Part shown: piece after piece, positions 47,658 through 60,776 of the stretch
How positions within the stretch are numbered: the first letter of the stretch is position 1
How the letters are laid out: the number at the start of each line of letters is the position of its first letter
Source: Patiria pectinifera
Taxonomy: Eukaryota > Echinodermata > Asteroidea > Valvatida > Asterinidae
Assembly: GCA_029964075.1 (NCBI GenBank)
Contig: CM057149.1
Location: 13,836,465-13,900,464, forward strand
DNA: 64,000 nt
Direction: 5' to 3'
Made by a program: the position numbers and the translations under genes
Notes under the pieces: model-generated
Databases searched by the model: none
What the model saw: the letters and a program-made list of their open reading frames with translations, nothing else
What the model was told of the DNA's origin: nothing

Positions 47658-48967
47658 CTGTGTGCATAAGAAAGGAAGGATCGTCAGACCTTGTATAAGT
47701 ACATTAATGGATAACGAATGCTGCATGGACATTGTCATAAAGGGACTACTTATTAAAATGACATTTGAATGGATTCCTTTCTTTTCCTTTTTTTTTGTTA
47801 GGCATGGTCGCCTTGGTTTTTTTCATGGTCGCCTTAATCTGTTTATTTGTTTCTTTATTTATTTATTTATTACATTTCTTTAGCCAAGGTATGCCCAAAC
47901 AGTTCGAAACTGGTTTCCACTGGGGCCCTGCATACAACAAAAAATGACTACAAACATGTATACAAATACACTACATTACAAACACAATACAATACTGTAA
48001 AATACAATGGAATTTTAGTGGATGCCAAATTAGTTAATTGAATAATGAATTGAACATTTATGTTGCTAACTTTGCCTTAAAGATTAAATTTCTGTGGCTT
48101 ACATTGCCAAAAAGATTAAGTTTCTGTGGCTAACTTTGCCAAAGGGAAATAAAATTAGACCAGCTTTTCTCTGTAGATAATAAGATAACCTGGGCAGTAT
48201 TTTTGCTAGTGAAAATTAAGTAAGGCTTGTATTTATTTATGTATAAGTAGCAAAGAATATAAAGAAGGAACCACCTGGGTTATCGGTAAAAGTAATAATT
48301 AAATGCAACGTCACCGTAGCTCACCTTCTAGCTGTATAGCAAACCTGGTTCACTACGGCGACGAAGCAATGACTCACAGATAATATAATTGAAAATCATT
48401 GGAATAGCAAATATTATAAGATTAATACAATATATTGTAAAACTATTATAACTACCTGTACAGTGTGAAACAACATTGTTAAAAGGCTTTATTATACGGT
48501 GAATTCAGTCTACACAAACAACTTGGATCTAGTGTTCATGATGTAATTGCTGCCTTGGCACCAAACAAACTATTCAACAACAGTTTAAACCCTGCTTCCT
48601 ACCCGCTTTATGGGTTTCTATCGGCTGGACATTTTGAAGAAAAAAAAACACCTTCCCGTAAACATCCATGAATAATTTTCTTGCTAAACGCTACTGATTT
48701 TGAACATGTTCCAATGTATGTTAATTTGTGTGTTCTATCAGTACATGTATATAGACAAGCGGCCGAATGAAGCATCCATTTGGGGGACACAGAAACAAAT
48801 TATCGCCTGCTATCAACAATCTGTAATACGGTTTTATCGGTCTTTTTTGTGCTGAGAGCAGAGCGGTTATACAAGTATTATATCGTATACAACAGTGCAA
48901 TACATGTTATATTATAGGAGAAGTCTCTATGTGAAGGATAATGAAAACACGCGGGGATTCTGTATAC

Positions 48968-49238
48968 CTGCATTTCCACTGTCCTCACTAAAGCCACCAA
49001 CAGAAAGCAGGTATTTGTTCTCAGACGAGTCCACGTTGAAGTCCTCATAACGAATACGGGCTTCATCCCCATCGAATGCCTTCAGGGCGATGACCAGCTC
49101 CCGCCCCCAGTTACGAGTCAGACTACGCAGCTTCTGGTTGCCAAGCCAAAACTCTCCGGTCAGATTCCCGAATCCCTCGGCGTACTCCTGCCAGGTTCGG
49201 TTGAAGCTCACCGAGCCGTCCAGGCGTCTCTGAAACAC
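48968..49238 (-). CDS. Fibrinogen-domain gene B, exon 3
   Basis: Residues 174-263, opening with Val-Phe-Gln-Arg-Arg-Leu-Asp-Gly-Ser-Val, a sequon at Asn186 and Gly-Glu-Phe-Trp-Leu-Gly-Asn. It is entered in phase 0 after CTGACAG and leaves through GTATAC after one base of a codon. The flanking phases are the same as in gene A, so exons of the two units could be exchanged in frame. Confidence 0.94.
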
Positions 49239-49938
49239 CTGTCAGAAACGATATGAGTGACGGTAAAACTGGGACACGTTTACCATCATCGCTTTATCCT
49301 TGTTCGGGTTTAACATTAAGGAATCAATTATGCTGTTCTAAGCAAAATCAAGGACTTTTTCTTTATTGGTGGACCTGCGTTTCAGAACACAAGTTGAAGC
49401 CATTTTTTTTTTTTAAGTTGGCAAACAAACTTAAAAAACACAGGCACACCCATAAACAACACTGGACATTTCAGACATTAACTAGCAAATGTATTAACCA
49501 TTAACCAGTCTGTTCGTAGCTAAACCTTTCATTTTATTTGGGGTAGAATATAAGGCTGGAAGTTTAGTAGCTTTTATCGCTTTTTTTTATTAATGACAAT
49601 AAACAAATGGATGATTACAGGAACATAATGAAACATATTTAGTTTGTATATGGTGCAACTTCCAACTTCCCGTTAGCTTAAGCGCATGTTTGTTAATTAT
49701 CGTCAATGGTTCAGTTATCAACTGTACGCGTATGCACGGACGTTCTTTTAGATTGCATTTCCTTAGCACCAACAACAGTAGGCTACTCAGTGCAACAAGT
49801 TGAAAACACAATTGCCTTAAGTATTCTTTTTTTGTCAATGTCAAATACATTTCGGAGCTAAATTGCCAAAATATCTTTCAACCATGTTATAAATGTAAAA
49901 TACAGAATGATTCTGAGAAAATAAGTAACTTTACTCAC

Positions 49939-50375
49939 TATGTATCCTTTACCGGACTCCATGCGGCAGTAGACCTGCATATTCTGGCGTTTGTGCCGGA
50001 TGGTATATACTCCGCTTGTGTTCTGACCAGCATCCAAGATCTCTTGACAATCTGCAGGCGGCATCGACGGCTCAGGGGTGGTACTGAAAACTGGTGTCAT
50101 GACTCCGAGCGTTGACTCCTCCAGTTTGCTCTCAGTGCAGTTGAACCAACGGCCGATGACCTCAGCAGTCACCTCCGGCAGCATGTCCATATACAACGGT
50201 GGATCCTGTCCCTGCATCTCAGGCGCGTAGCGGTGGTAATGACCGCCTAGTCTGACCCCTGTACAGGTGCAAGGATCGCCCGGTGGCAGGACAAATCTTC
50301 CCATGCGCTGGCCGCAACCGCGTGAGTCTAGGTCAATCATCAGAGTACAGATTCGGGCTGAGACCGAACTGACGA
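49939..50375 (-). CDS. Fibrinogen-domain gene B, exon 2: N-terminal region plus domain start
   Basis: Residues 28-173. After the end of the signal peptide comes a region (35-134) with cysteines at 37, 48, 63, 65 and 107, a Pro-Pro-Gly-Asp-Pro-Cys-Thr-Cys turn, a sequon at Asn106 and a Thr/Pro-rich linker; I do not recognise this as a known domain. The fibrinogen-related domain begins at Asp136-Cys137 and pairs with Cys164. No collagen repeat is present, so this is not a classic ficolin. The exon is entered after TGCAG with two bases completing the codon from exon 1 and leaves at GTGAGT in phase 0. The product, 353 residues in all, is predicted to be secreted. Family members bind acetylated sugars or other microbial surfaces, or act in the matrix; the role here is inferred. 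Confidence 0.9.
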
Positions 50376-51429
50376 CTGCATTATTCAGTGAGAAAAATAA
50401 AGAAACATCCAAACGAGTGAAAATAGTGTGAAACTGCATACAGGACAAGAAGTGTGAGGGGACTATGGAGCAAGGCGCATCCAAGTTCTTGCCATGCCGA
50501 GTTTGTTTAATTTATATCGCAGAAACGTTAAATTATATATTAGTCAAAGACAAGAAACCTACCGGCAAATGCACGTATATACGAATGCAAATTCATCACA
50601 AGAATTGGCCAATGTAGTATAGAATTTGGACCCTATGAAATACTGACTCAATGGTTATATGTACTGCACATTTGTTAGGGAAGATAAAAGTCAAATGTTG
50701 GAGTCCATACAAGATAAAAGTTGGACCACTTTTCATAGCAGGACCATTCCGTAAATCCAGACGTAAATGTCAGACACTTTAATGACCTGCTGCTGGAAAA
50801 GTGAATGTAATGTGACATATAATGAGCAGAAAAAAATACAGATCAAACTGAGGAACCACCACCTTAACGATATTGTACATGTACACCATGTGATACTATA
50901 GGACGTGCGTTGGATGTTACTGGATTGCCCAGTAGTCAAAATATATGATAACATGGACATATTACAGATCGGCATGAAACACATGCAAACACATTAGAAC
51001 GGAATGTTTTATGATGCACAGTCTGGAAACAACTTTGATTTTAAAGCAGTTTTAATATCCAACATAATCATATACATTTCCACCGAAATTGCAAGATGAA
51101 AAAAATGCTTTTCCGAAAACTCCAGCCTGTGCCAAATGATGAATCAAGCACAATACTTAAAAATATGATAGGATCTTCACAAACCTTTCAGGCCTTAAAT
51201 TTACACTTCACGACGTCGTAAAAAAGTACTGTTTTTTTTTTGTTTTTTTTTAGCCAACCAGATGGCCTCTCAAAACACTTAACAGCAATATTACCCCTTC
51301 TCGTTGGGATCATAAAACAACTATCTCAGCTCCAGCTTGAATGTATACACCTCAATGCTGCCATTTAGGCGCAAAGCAACCAAAATCAAAAACATGGACC
51401 ACTTCTGCCCTCGCAGTTACCTATTTAAT

Positions 51430-51575
51430 CCTGTGTGAGGAAAAATGTTTTGCCCAAGGACACACACATCGCAAGCCCAGGCTGGACTCGAACCAACAAC
51501 CTGGACAATTTCCCACATAATTTGAGTTTGATTCTCCGGACCACGGAGCAACACCACTCCACTCATTAATCAAAT
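51430..51575 (-). mobile_element. tRNA-derived SINE fragment
   Basis: The minus strand contains GGTTCGAGTCC (51484-51494), a match to the RNA polymerase III B box, and a plausible but weak A box, TTGCTCCGTGG (51541-51551), at tRNA-like spacing. A short non-tRNA tail follows. It lies in intron 1 of gene B. It is called a SINE rather than a tRNA because no cloverleaf with acceptor stem can be formed. Confidence 0.5.
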
Positions 51576-51623
51576 AAATACCACAGACCCATATAAATAG
51601 AATATTAGTTAATAACGACGTAC

Positions 51624-51705
51624 CGATAGCAATCAGTGCTGTCAGTAATGCAGATGATATCCAGCCCGATCCCATGACTTGATGGCCCTTTCTCATCTTA
51701 AACAT
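51624..51705 (-). CDS. Fibrinogen-domain gene B, exon 1: signal peptide
   Basis: It encodes Met-Phe-Lys-Met-Arg-Lys followed by a hydrophobic stretch continuing into exon 2. The likely signal peptidase site follows Val-Ser-Ala34. It leaves through GTACGT one base into a codon, which exactly fits exon 2. The bases directly before the ATG form a strong pyrimidine tract plus TTCAG, so an untranslated (or further coding) exon probably lies upstream; ATG 51705 is the first possible start in this exon, and ATG 51696 would also keep the signal. Confidence 0.85.
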
Positions 51706-51741
51706 CTGAAGAGAAAAAAAACAAAAAACAAAAACACACAT

Positions 51742-52985
51742 GAGTCAAACACGAAATGATGTTGAAGGCAGAAAATAATTGACCGATTGCGCGATCAATG
51801 TTTACATGCCATCACGAACTTTTCATACATTACCAGTACTATAAAAATCGTTTCTTTTGAGCTATGGTTAGACCATAGGTTGTTCCGTGTTGCCGCGTTG
51901 TGTGAAGCGTTAATGGAACTGTAGTTTGTCCGTGTCTATACGGCGAGTTGTGTGGTCGCATCGAGAAGTGGCCTTGGTACAATCGTGCGGTGTTCCGGAA
52001 AAAAAAAATCATAACTTTTTTGCAATAAGAGATAAAAAGCTAATTCCAAAATGAAAATAGTGTTTATTTTATCAGGATTCCTATGATATTAAACATTTTA
52101 GACAGGTCTGAAAATTTTAGAGGTGTTAATAAATTATGCCCTATTTTTACACTATAATTGACACAATGTTTTTATTGTATTTCGCCATTTAAATTGGCAT
52201 ATCTCCGAAACGCAAGCCATTATGATAATAATTTATACGTTGTTGATTTTGCCGTGTGATTGTGATTTTCTTTCAAATAAAACCACATTTCCAGGGTTGA
52301 AATATCCAAAAATTGCCGGACTCCCTATTAAAAGTGTGTGATCGCGGCCGTCAATGTCAGCGGTACTTATAGAATTTCCAAGACTTGCTGGAACTGTCCT
52401 TACTGGCCTTATTCAGCCATTCCAGTACGGCTTCAGATACAAACTCAGGGGTTTTCTTCGAGAACGAAAAACCTCGATCGAACAAGTAAATGCAACAACC
52501 ATCATGTACTTTACAACAGAACGTAGTGCTTGTTGATGTTTGATACCCACTACAGGTCACCTGACTTATATACAGAGCGCAACCGGTCAATTCCAAAATA
52601 ACTTACATTCATCTATTTCTTTTTTCTGTTGAAGAGCATGGTAAAATGGTGTATCTTGAAAAAACGCATTTCGAGAAAAATCTGTTTTAAAGTTCAGGGT
52701 CTTCTACGTTTCTTTATTACCATTTATTAAACCTATTTTTCTACCACAGATTGTGAATAATGTTGTGAATATACAGTGGAAATTTCAGCTTCTTGTCTTT
52801 GCTGTGTTTTAAATAGAGGCAATGGAAAACAGTTGAACAATTACCATGAAGTATCACAAACATAATTAAAAGATTATTTAGGTAAAAGGGTGATCCTTGA
52901 GAAAGCATATAAAGCATAACAAACTGCCTAATTACGAGGCAAAAAGGTGTATCTTTTATAGTTACGCCCTTTTGCCTTGTCATTT
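51742..52985. other. Spacer upstream of gene B
   Basis: No coding region recognised. The promoter and first untranslated exon of gene B probably lie here but cannot be placed. AT-rich DNA with A/T runs. Confidence 0.4.
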
Positions 52986-53273
52986 CTGGGCCCAATTTCA
53001 CGGCGCTGCTAAGCACACGATTTCCTGCTGACAGAGCCTCCATCTATTTCATGGAGACCGTTAGCAGTAAGCACAGCAACAGGCACGCTTACCTCTGAGG
53101 AAAAATTTGCTTAACTTAGTAACGTAACAATAAAAATCTCTATTCACGCGCGACCGTTAGCACGTCCACGCCGTGAAAACATGTTTAAGGTTAGCAAATT
53201 TTGTTCTGCTATGCTACGCACAAATTTATTGCTAGCTGTTATGCCGTGAAATTTGCCCCGAAATTGGGCCCAG
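52986..53273. mobile_element. MITE with CTGGGCCCAATTTC inverted ends
   Basis: The left end CTGGGCCCAATTTCACGGC and right end GAAATTGGGCCCAG are inverted repeats. A second inner pair, TTTCACGGCG and GCCGTGAAAT, strengthens the palindrome. GCTGCTAAGCAC and GTTAGCA words recur inside. Flanks GTCATTTC and GTCACATC resemble an aged 8-base target duplication. It is non-coding. Confidence 0.75.
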
Positions 53274-54516
53274 GTCACATCTAGCACAAAACAGGGTGTA
53301 TGTCAATATGCACCCTTTTGTCAAAAAAACTGAACCAAGCCAGCACGTTTTTGCTATCTTTGAAACGGAAGTGCGTGTGGACTTGAGGGTTCGTTTAATG
53401 GAAACAGCGCCCCCAATATCCCCCAAATGGTCAACATTAAGTTTCACTTTATATTCTTTAATGCTTGAATTATATTTTCAAAAACACAACAGCCGATTTG
53501 GTTGTCGGATTCCATTGCTTTATCTATGCAAGCCTGGTAATATGAAATTGTCTACGCAGATATCATGATGGATGAGAATAATTCATTCGGTGCCGACAAA
53601 TACCTAACATATTGTGAGACTGAAGACGAGGCCACAGGCAAACGTATAATTGTTTTGTTTCTTTGTGTAAATTCCCGCAGTTACTACATTATGCATGATA
53701 ACACAGCTCAAATTGTTGCTCATATAATATTTTCAAACATAATGACTTCTCTGTAATTACCAACGGCTTAACGTCGAAACCAAATTGGCAATTGCAACAA
53801 GTGGTGTGACTTTATTTATTGAGCATACGTTAATTTATTTGAAATTTAAGCCTGATTCAGTGTTTAATGGTGGCACTTTCTCCAACGGATATTTCAAAGC
53901 TTTGGCTTAAATCTCAAGCAATGCGCCCACTCCATGTGCTTTTACGGTTACAATTACCAACAGCCAAGCCCATAGCAATCCCTGTGTAAGTTCAGCAGCT
54001 TAGCAGGGAGGGGGCAGGATCCTTGCCTCTGAGTCGCCCCCAAACTGTAAATGTGTCAGCATACTTGCATATTTTAACAGAAAGTGGGCTCCCACTCCCG
54101 CACTTTAACATCAGCCTCATTCTTATGTTGAGAACCCTGGCTATACAGCAGTTTGAAAGTGGCCTTCTCCTCCCCCCCCCGAAAAAGGGGACAAAGGGAC
54201 ACCCTTTTAAAATAACATTATGCAACAATATCGTAACTGTTAGTAAATCTGGATTTAAACTGCCAATTGGAACTTAAAAATCATATACATGTACTCTCTT
54301 TGCCGGTGAGGGGGTACTTGAGCGGATAGTCCATCATTTGTTTTTTGTGCATTTTGTTCGTTTGCTTCAAACTTGCTTGTTATTTCTTGAGGTGTCAGAG
54401 CACGGGGGGGGGGGTGTGACCATTTTTGTATTGAATTTCAATTGGAACATTGTGTTTTGACAGTTTTTTTTTTCGTTGGGGGTTGAAACCCCCCCCCCCC
54501 CATCCGCGCCGGACAA
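53274..54516. other. Spacer, no gene recognised
   Basis: G and C homopolymer runs near 54171-54180, 54404-54413 and 54490-54500. No convincing coding region on either strand. Confidence 0.4.
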
Positions 54517-56183
54517 TAACCTTTTCATTCGAAGAAACTCTATAATGATATCATTTTCCACTCTTCTTTGTACCGCTGCAGCGTAGAAATGGAATAAACG
54601 AGCTGGTGAGGTTGTGGATATTTTATGAACATCAACAAAAGAGACACAACCATTAATTGCCTCTGCGCGCCGCGTTTTGATCAATGTAAATCTTAAACTC
54701 GGTGTCTGAATAAGTTTCTAGCAATATTTTCAATAATGTATATGCAGCAAGACAATTTGTATTTTTTAACCTAAATTTAAACCTTCCGAAATGTAACACA
54801 AACGTATTAACTTTCATTCATAAACACCTCAGACAGTTTAGCTATTCCTATTGGTCGAGAGCCCGACACGTGGCCGGTCTTAAACGGATGATAAAGACAT
54901 GGCTAGCTGGTCTTAAACACTTTTCCAGTGTCACAATAAAAAGTGGACTCCTAAAAATCCGGTGCTTCTTACCGTTTTATTGGTTCTTAATCCTCACGTA
55001 GGCATGCGCAACACTACCAGCGAGTCCGAATTGTATAGTTCTAAATTCAACACGCAACGCCCCAGGTGCGTTCTGCGCGTCATCGCGCAGAACATGCTAC
55101 GCGCGCGTCAATCTGCATAAAAGGGTTGTTTACATCTTACTCGCCAGCTTAACACTCCATTATTTTGCTAGAGGGATGTTTCAAAAAGCATGAAGTGAAC
55201 TTGTTGAACAAATTCAGGATTTTTTTGAACGAAATGTTCTATTCAATTTAAAAAAAAACCTATTTTTCTTGTTGCCACACCCAACGAGCACGTATACACC
55301 AACTTTAAACAGGGTGGCCTCATCATTAATAACAACTTATTTTTTTACAAAAACGGCGGTTTGCACCACGTCTCTTCTGCCACATTTTCGGCATTTGAAA
55401 AAGAGAGAAAATCTGACAAGAAGATACCGAAGGGAAAACGATCCTTCTGCTCAACTGCCAGGCAGATGTGATAAAATATCATCTTTTAGAGTAAGCCGGT
55501 TAAACTCTGAAAGGCCATTATGATAGTTGCACTTCGTGGTGAGAAATGAAGGATAAAAAAAAAATGCTTTTCTTGTTTTTAAAGCCTTCTACTCTTCTGG
55601 TCTTCACTTCTTGAAAAAAAAAAGGAATCACAGACTCTAAGTGTACCGAGTAAACACATTACAATATTTTAGGGTGTTCTATATATTTTTTCGGTTTCCA
55701 TCATCCGGAAGGAAACTTTCTTCCATGTAATAATGGGACCAAAAATAAAATGATTTTCATTAACCAGCTTACAAACTCATGGGGCATCAACCCGGGGCCA
55801 TTTGTGGTTTAGGAGAGTAAACAAAAACAAAGAAATGTGGATCGTATCTAATGATTTGCCTCTATACGTGCGTAAGTGAATGTTAATACGTTTGTGTTAC
55901 ATTTCGAAAGGTGTAAATTTAGGTGAAAATTTAAAAAAATTGACTTGATGCACATATATTATTGAATAACATTGCCAGAAACTTATTCTGACACTACGTT
56001 TTAAGTTGACATTCATCGAAATGCCGCGCGCAGAGGCAATTAATGGTTGTGTCTCTTTTGTTGATGTAAGTTCATAAAATATCCTCAACCTAAGCAGCTG
56101 GTGTATTCCATTTTTACGCTGACGCGGTACAAAGAAGAGTGACTAATGATATCTTTACATAGTTGCTTTGAATGAAAAGGTTG
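54517..56183. mobile_element. 1.7 kb foldback element with inverted arms of about 300 bp
   Basis: The left arm (about 54517-54815) reappears in reverse as 55875-56183. Shared words include CCTTTTCATTCGAAG, CAAAAGAGACACAACCATTAATTG and GAAATGTAACACAAACGTATTAA. The interior holds a copy of the CCAAT/E-box/TATA repeat (54815-55230) and a segment (about 55390-55560) related to 58505-58650. No transposase. It could be a composite element mobilised by its arms. Confidence 0.75.
54815..55230 (+). repeat. Second full copy of the CCAAT/E-box/TATA dispersed repeat
   Basis: It aligns with 22650-23070 over its whole length. The TATA-like box reads CATAAAAGGG here. It sits just inside the left arm of the foldback element. 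Confidence 0.75.
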
Positions 56184-57046
<863 letters not shown>

Positions 57047-58264
57047 GGAGAAGCCGGCAGAAAGCCTTGCAAATCGGTCACGGTTGAGCAGCGCATGCAT
57101 GTTTGTATACACGGTAGCCACATCAGTAACCTCTACTTTGAACCGACCACTCGAATGGCGGTTTGCATCATGTTCCATTAGCCAATTTATTTGCCTGATC
57201 TATCTTCTGTAAATCTGTCCGCCGTCATCATCGCCATTAGCCTATTGGAGAATAGGGCCGACACAATAGAAGGGCGCTGTCACAAACTGAATGTGATGGG
57301 CGAGATGCACATGTACTTTTAGGATTCATGGCTGCGTGCGCACGCCTATTTTGTGTTTTGTACCAGCGTATCGCCCGCATCGGCTACTATGCCGGGCGAT
57401 TTACTTAAATATTTCAGTAATTTACAAGTACATGTACAACATATTGCCAATATTCCATTCGTTTATTGTGATGGCCGTAAACAGCATTTAGCGATTAATG
57501 GAACAAAAGTCTTCTCGACTCATGCAAACGCAATTGACATTTAGAAAGGAGACAAGGCAGGCAATTAAACTCTGTTTTTGTGTGACTATGGCAGTAGCTC
57601 AATTTGTGTTTATCACAGATGAAAAGATGAATACATGGCGAGTCAAAAACAAAGTTACAGTATGATAAAAAAAAGAAATGGCAACCTCCATTTCATAAAA
57701 AAATATCATTGGGATAAAGAACGTGTTATTGAGTAGTAACTATGAAAATTTCACGTAATTTGCATTCTCCATTCCCAAGTCGTGTCTATTTTAATAAAGA
57801 GATCACAAAATTCAGCTGTCCACCACTAATAGCAATTTAACGGTCTACGAATTGATGAATATCCATTATTAAATATAATGGAAAAAAAGTGTTTTCCCAC
57901 CTCCACGAATAAAGGAAAAATTGAAAAGGAAAATAGAAAAAAATCACCAATATTTCTGGGGGAAAAAAGAGTTTTTTTTCGCATATTCAAAACAAAAAAA
58001 TCTGACGGTAAGAATAATGTTTCAGTCTTGATTCATTAGATTTAAACCTCAGTTGTATTTTGAATCAATGAGGATGGCTTTAAAGTGCTTGTTTCAACAA
58101 ACCATCCCACAATTAAAACGAAAAATAAGAAGAGGAGCCTTGGTTGTTGCACTATGCCTCACTCACAAAGTGAAGAGAGACATGTCTATTAGTATCACAC
58201 TGCAGTCACATTTGCCCTCAACTGATTCTTTATTTAATCCTAAACTGGGTCCGAGGCGGAATCC
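57047..58264. other. Spacer, no gene recognised
   Basis: A 60-base stretch (57136-57197, GAACCGACCACTCG..) recurs at 58449-58503 immediately after the truncated hAT-like MITE. No gene supported. Confidence 0.4.
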
Positions 58265-58447
58265 GCCCCCTCACTTTTTGGCTCGTCTCGACTCGAGACC
58301 GGCCGAAATATCGAGACCAAAGGGGACCGAGACCAAGACCAAGACCGAGACCACAGCTCCCGAGACCGAGACCGAGACCGAGACCAGCAAAAAGAGGTCT
58401 CGAGACCGAGACGGAGACCGAGACCGGTCTCGAGACCTACAACACTG
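58265..58447. mobile_element. Truncated hAT-like MITE filled with GAGACC repeats
   Basis: The right terminus CTACAACACTG is identical to those at 11390 and 46780. It is preceded by many GAGACC hexamers and one GGTCTCGAGACC palindrome. No matching left terminus is visible, so the left part is lost or rearranged. Confidence 0.7.
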
Positions 58448-58504
58448 CTTCGAACCGACCACTCGCATGGCGGTTTGCGTGATGTCTCATTAGCCAATTT
58501 ATTC

Positions 58505-59118
58505 GACTTTTCAAAAAAGAGAGACTGACAATAGGGAAAACGATCATTTTGCGCAACTCACAGACTGATGTGATAAAAATATAATCTTGTCGAGTAAGTT
58601 GGTAATGCTGTGAAATATGGCCACCGTTTGCATGGTGGTAAAATGAAGGATATTAAAAAGTGTGGAATAAACATGCTGACATTCAGTTATGTATTTTTTT
58701 CTTGAAAAAAAAGGGTATCACATACTTTCAGTGACGTAACTGGGGGAGGGGGGCCCGGCGCTCCCCATTTAAAATCTTGAAACAAACAAAAACATGTCAT
58801 TTGCCTTCAGTACCCCATTGAATGTGGGCACCCAGGTGCCCCCCACCCCCAAGGCCCACCGGAATTACGTTTAACCCTAGTCACGCCACTGATTGTTGAT
58901 ACCAAGTAACCAAAATAATTACTCTCTTTTAACGTCTTATTTTTTTCGTGGAGGAAACCATCGTTAACTTATTTATATGGAAACTGTTTAGGTTCTAGGG
59001 AATTTGCATTAAATGTTTAAGAAAATGTATTTCATTCTTCGCGAGGGATTATGTCAGCCTTAACGATTTAGGTAGATTTGGGATCTAAAATCAACTACTA
59101 TAATGAATTACTGCAATC
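58505..59118. other. Spacer with a dispersed repeat fragment
   Basis: 58505-58650 is related to 55390-55560 inside the foldback element. The rest is unassigned, with a G-rich patch at 58740-58770. Confidence 0.4.
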
Positions 59119-59564
59119 TACGGAAGACGGATAGTGCCACTCAATGAGTGTGAATGTATTTTTTTGGTGCATGTTAAAATTTTTGGCCGCCAGATAATAA
59201 GAGACGGCCGCTGTACAAAAAATATTTTGTATTCATACTGATAATAAGTGGCTGCAGCCGCCACATAAAAAAAGTGTGAATATAGTACACGGGTAAAAAT
59301 ATTTTTTTTGTACAGCGGCCGCCACATGATAACTAGCGGCCGCCATATTCACAATTTTTTTATGTGGCGGCTACCACATAAAAAAGGTGTGAATATATTT
59401 TTTTTTACGTGTGAAAATATTTTTTGTGAAAATACTTTTTTGTACAGTGGCCGCCACCTATAATCTGGCGGCCGCCAGATAATAAGTGGTGGCCGCTGTA
59501 ATATTTTCACACGCACCAACAAAATATATTCACACTCATTGAGTGGCACTATCTGTCTTCCGAA
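59119..59564. mobile_element. 446-bp MITE with GCAATC target duplication
   Basis: Inverted ends about 35-50 bases long (CGGAAGACGGATAGTGCCAC.. and its mirror) are flanked by GCAATC at 59113-59118 and 59565-59570. The interior is made of inverted sub-repeats of GGCCGCCAGATAATAAGTGG and of TATTTTTTTTGTAC words, giving several alternative hairpins. It is non-coding; the superfamily is uncertain. Confidence 0.8.
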
Positions 59565-59565
59565 G

Positions 59566-60776
59566 CAATCAGTATGGATTGCAATATAGAAAAGTGAGAA
59601 CGAGCTCATGACCACCTCTGAATTATTTGCAAGCGTAAATGTCACACAGGCCGATTTTGAGAAAGCAAAAACATTTTAAGTAGAAATTCCTGTACTGTTT
59701 ATAGAAGACAGCCACAAGACGTTTGGATCAATTTGTACAATCCAGATATGATTTGATGTTGGAATGCGAACATGGATATTCAGTATATGTGTGATGCTCT
59801 GCTCGTGTAGCTTACGTGGTATCCTACAGGTCAAAGCTGAACGTGAAATTAGCAGATATCAGAAAAATCGTGCAAATATTTATACAAGCACCAAATTTAG
59901 CACAAAGATTCTTTAGGTTAGATTTGGATGTTCTTGGTGCCTATATCTATGTTTTCAGGCATGCCGAATTCATTTGTGCTAGTTTCAATAACCTCTATTG
60001 AATATTTATCTCAGTTTTGGTAGATTTCATGATTTCTTGTTGTCTTTTTTCCCCGTGATGGTGTTAATCCTTTCCAAAAATGGGGAAAAAGTAATGACGA
60101 TCTCAACATCATTGCTGATACATTATAGTTAGCATATCCGTGCTTTTTGGTTGTGGCACCCCGAAAAAAATAGATTTGAAATTGAAAATTTTCAGGCCGG
60201 CCTGGCTGCACGTAAGTCTTCCAAGATCAGGGAGCATGTATCAGAGCGGCCGTGATAATCGCGTAGTTACGATCGGTCCATCCATGGTGCCAGGCTGATA
60301 CAAATCGCGTGATTCCAAAATTAACATATGTTATGCACGGCTTTACTGTACGTCACAAGATATAAATATTGGGAGCGTTTGGCTCAAAACTTGCTGAACT
60401 GGAGCGCGATGGGTAGACTTACATTTTGTACTTGTATAAAGGCGTGCAAATGCAACAAGCAATTTTTTTGTGACACGGAATTATATTCCTCAAAATTGAC
60501 TTTGGTAAAGACATTTGACATTTTCAAAAAGCTCGTACTGTACATACCAACTTTAACAGTTTTGTTCTACAATGGGAAAACGTATGGCTGGTAATGGCCT
60601 TCCTGACGAACCTGAAAAGACGGTAATACTCAAGCCTCTGTACTCGATTATCTCGACGATAAAAAACCTAGTATCTTTTATATTACAAAGTAATTGCATC
60701 ATCAAATTCGGTTGGGAAACAAAACAAGTCCGGGAAGCATTAGTGTTCGAATGGTTAAAATGGCCTATCTCACATA
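59566..60776. other. Spacer, no gene recognised
   Basis: AT-rich; no domain visible in any frame. The DNA from 60600 may be the non-recognisable upstream part of the LINE fragment that follows. Confidence 0.35.

Larger units (their letters stand above)
46040..50060 (-). repeat. Right half of the segmental duplication
   Basis: It is the partner of 40370-44420 and carries the exons of gene B from the fibrinogen domain onward. Homology stops at the start of the fibrinogen domain within exon 2 of gene B, so the exon for the N-terminal region was not part of the duplicated block or has been lost from the left half. Confidence 0.75.

Noticed and set aside
51430..51575. Functional tRNA gene on the minus strand
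   Set aside because: A B box is present but the A box is poor and no acceptor stem or cloverleaf forms, so it is treated as a SINE fragment.
58053..58493. 146-codon plus-strand frame rich in Glu-Thr
   Set aside because: The Glu-Thr run is the translated GAGACC hexamer array of a truncated MITE, not a protein.
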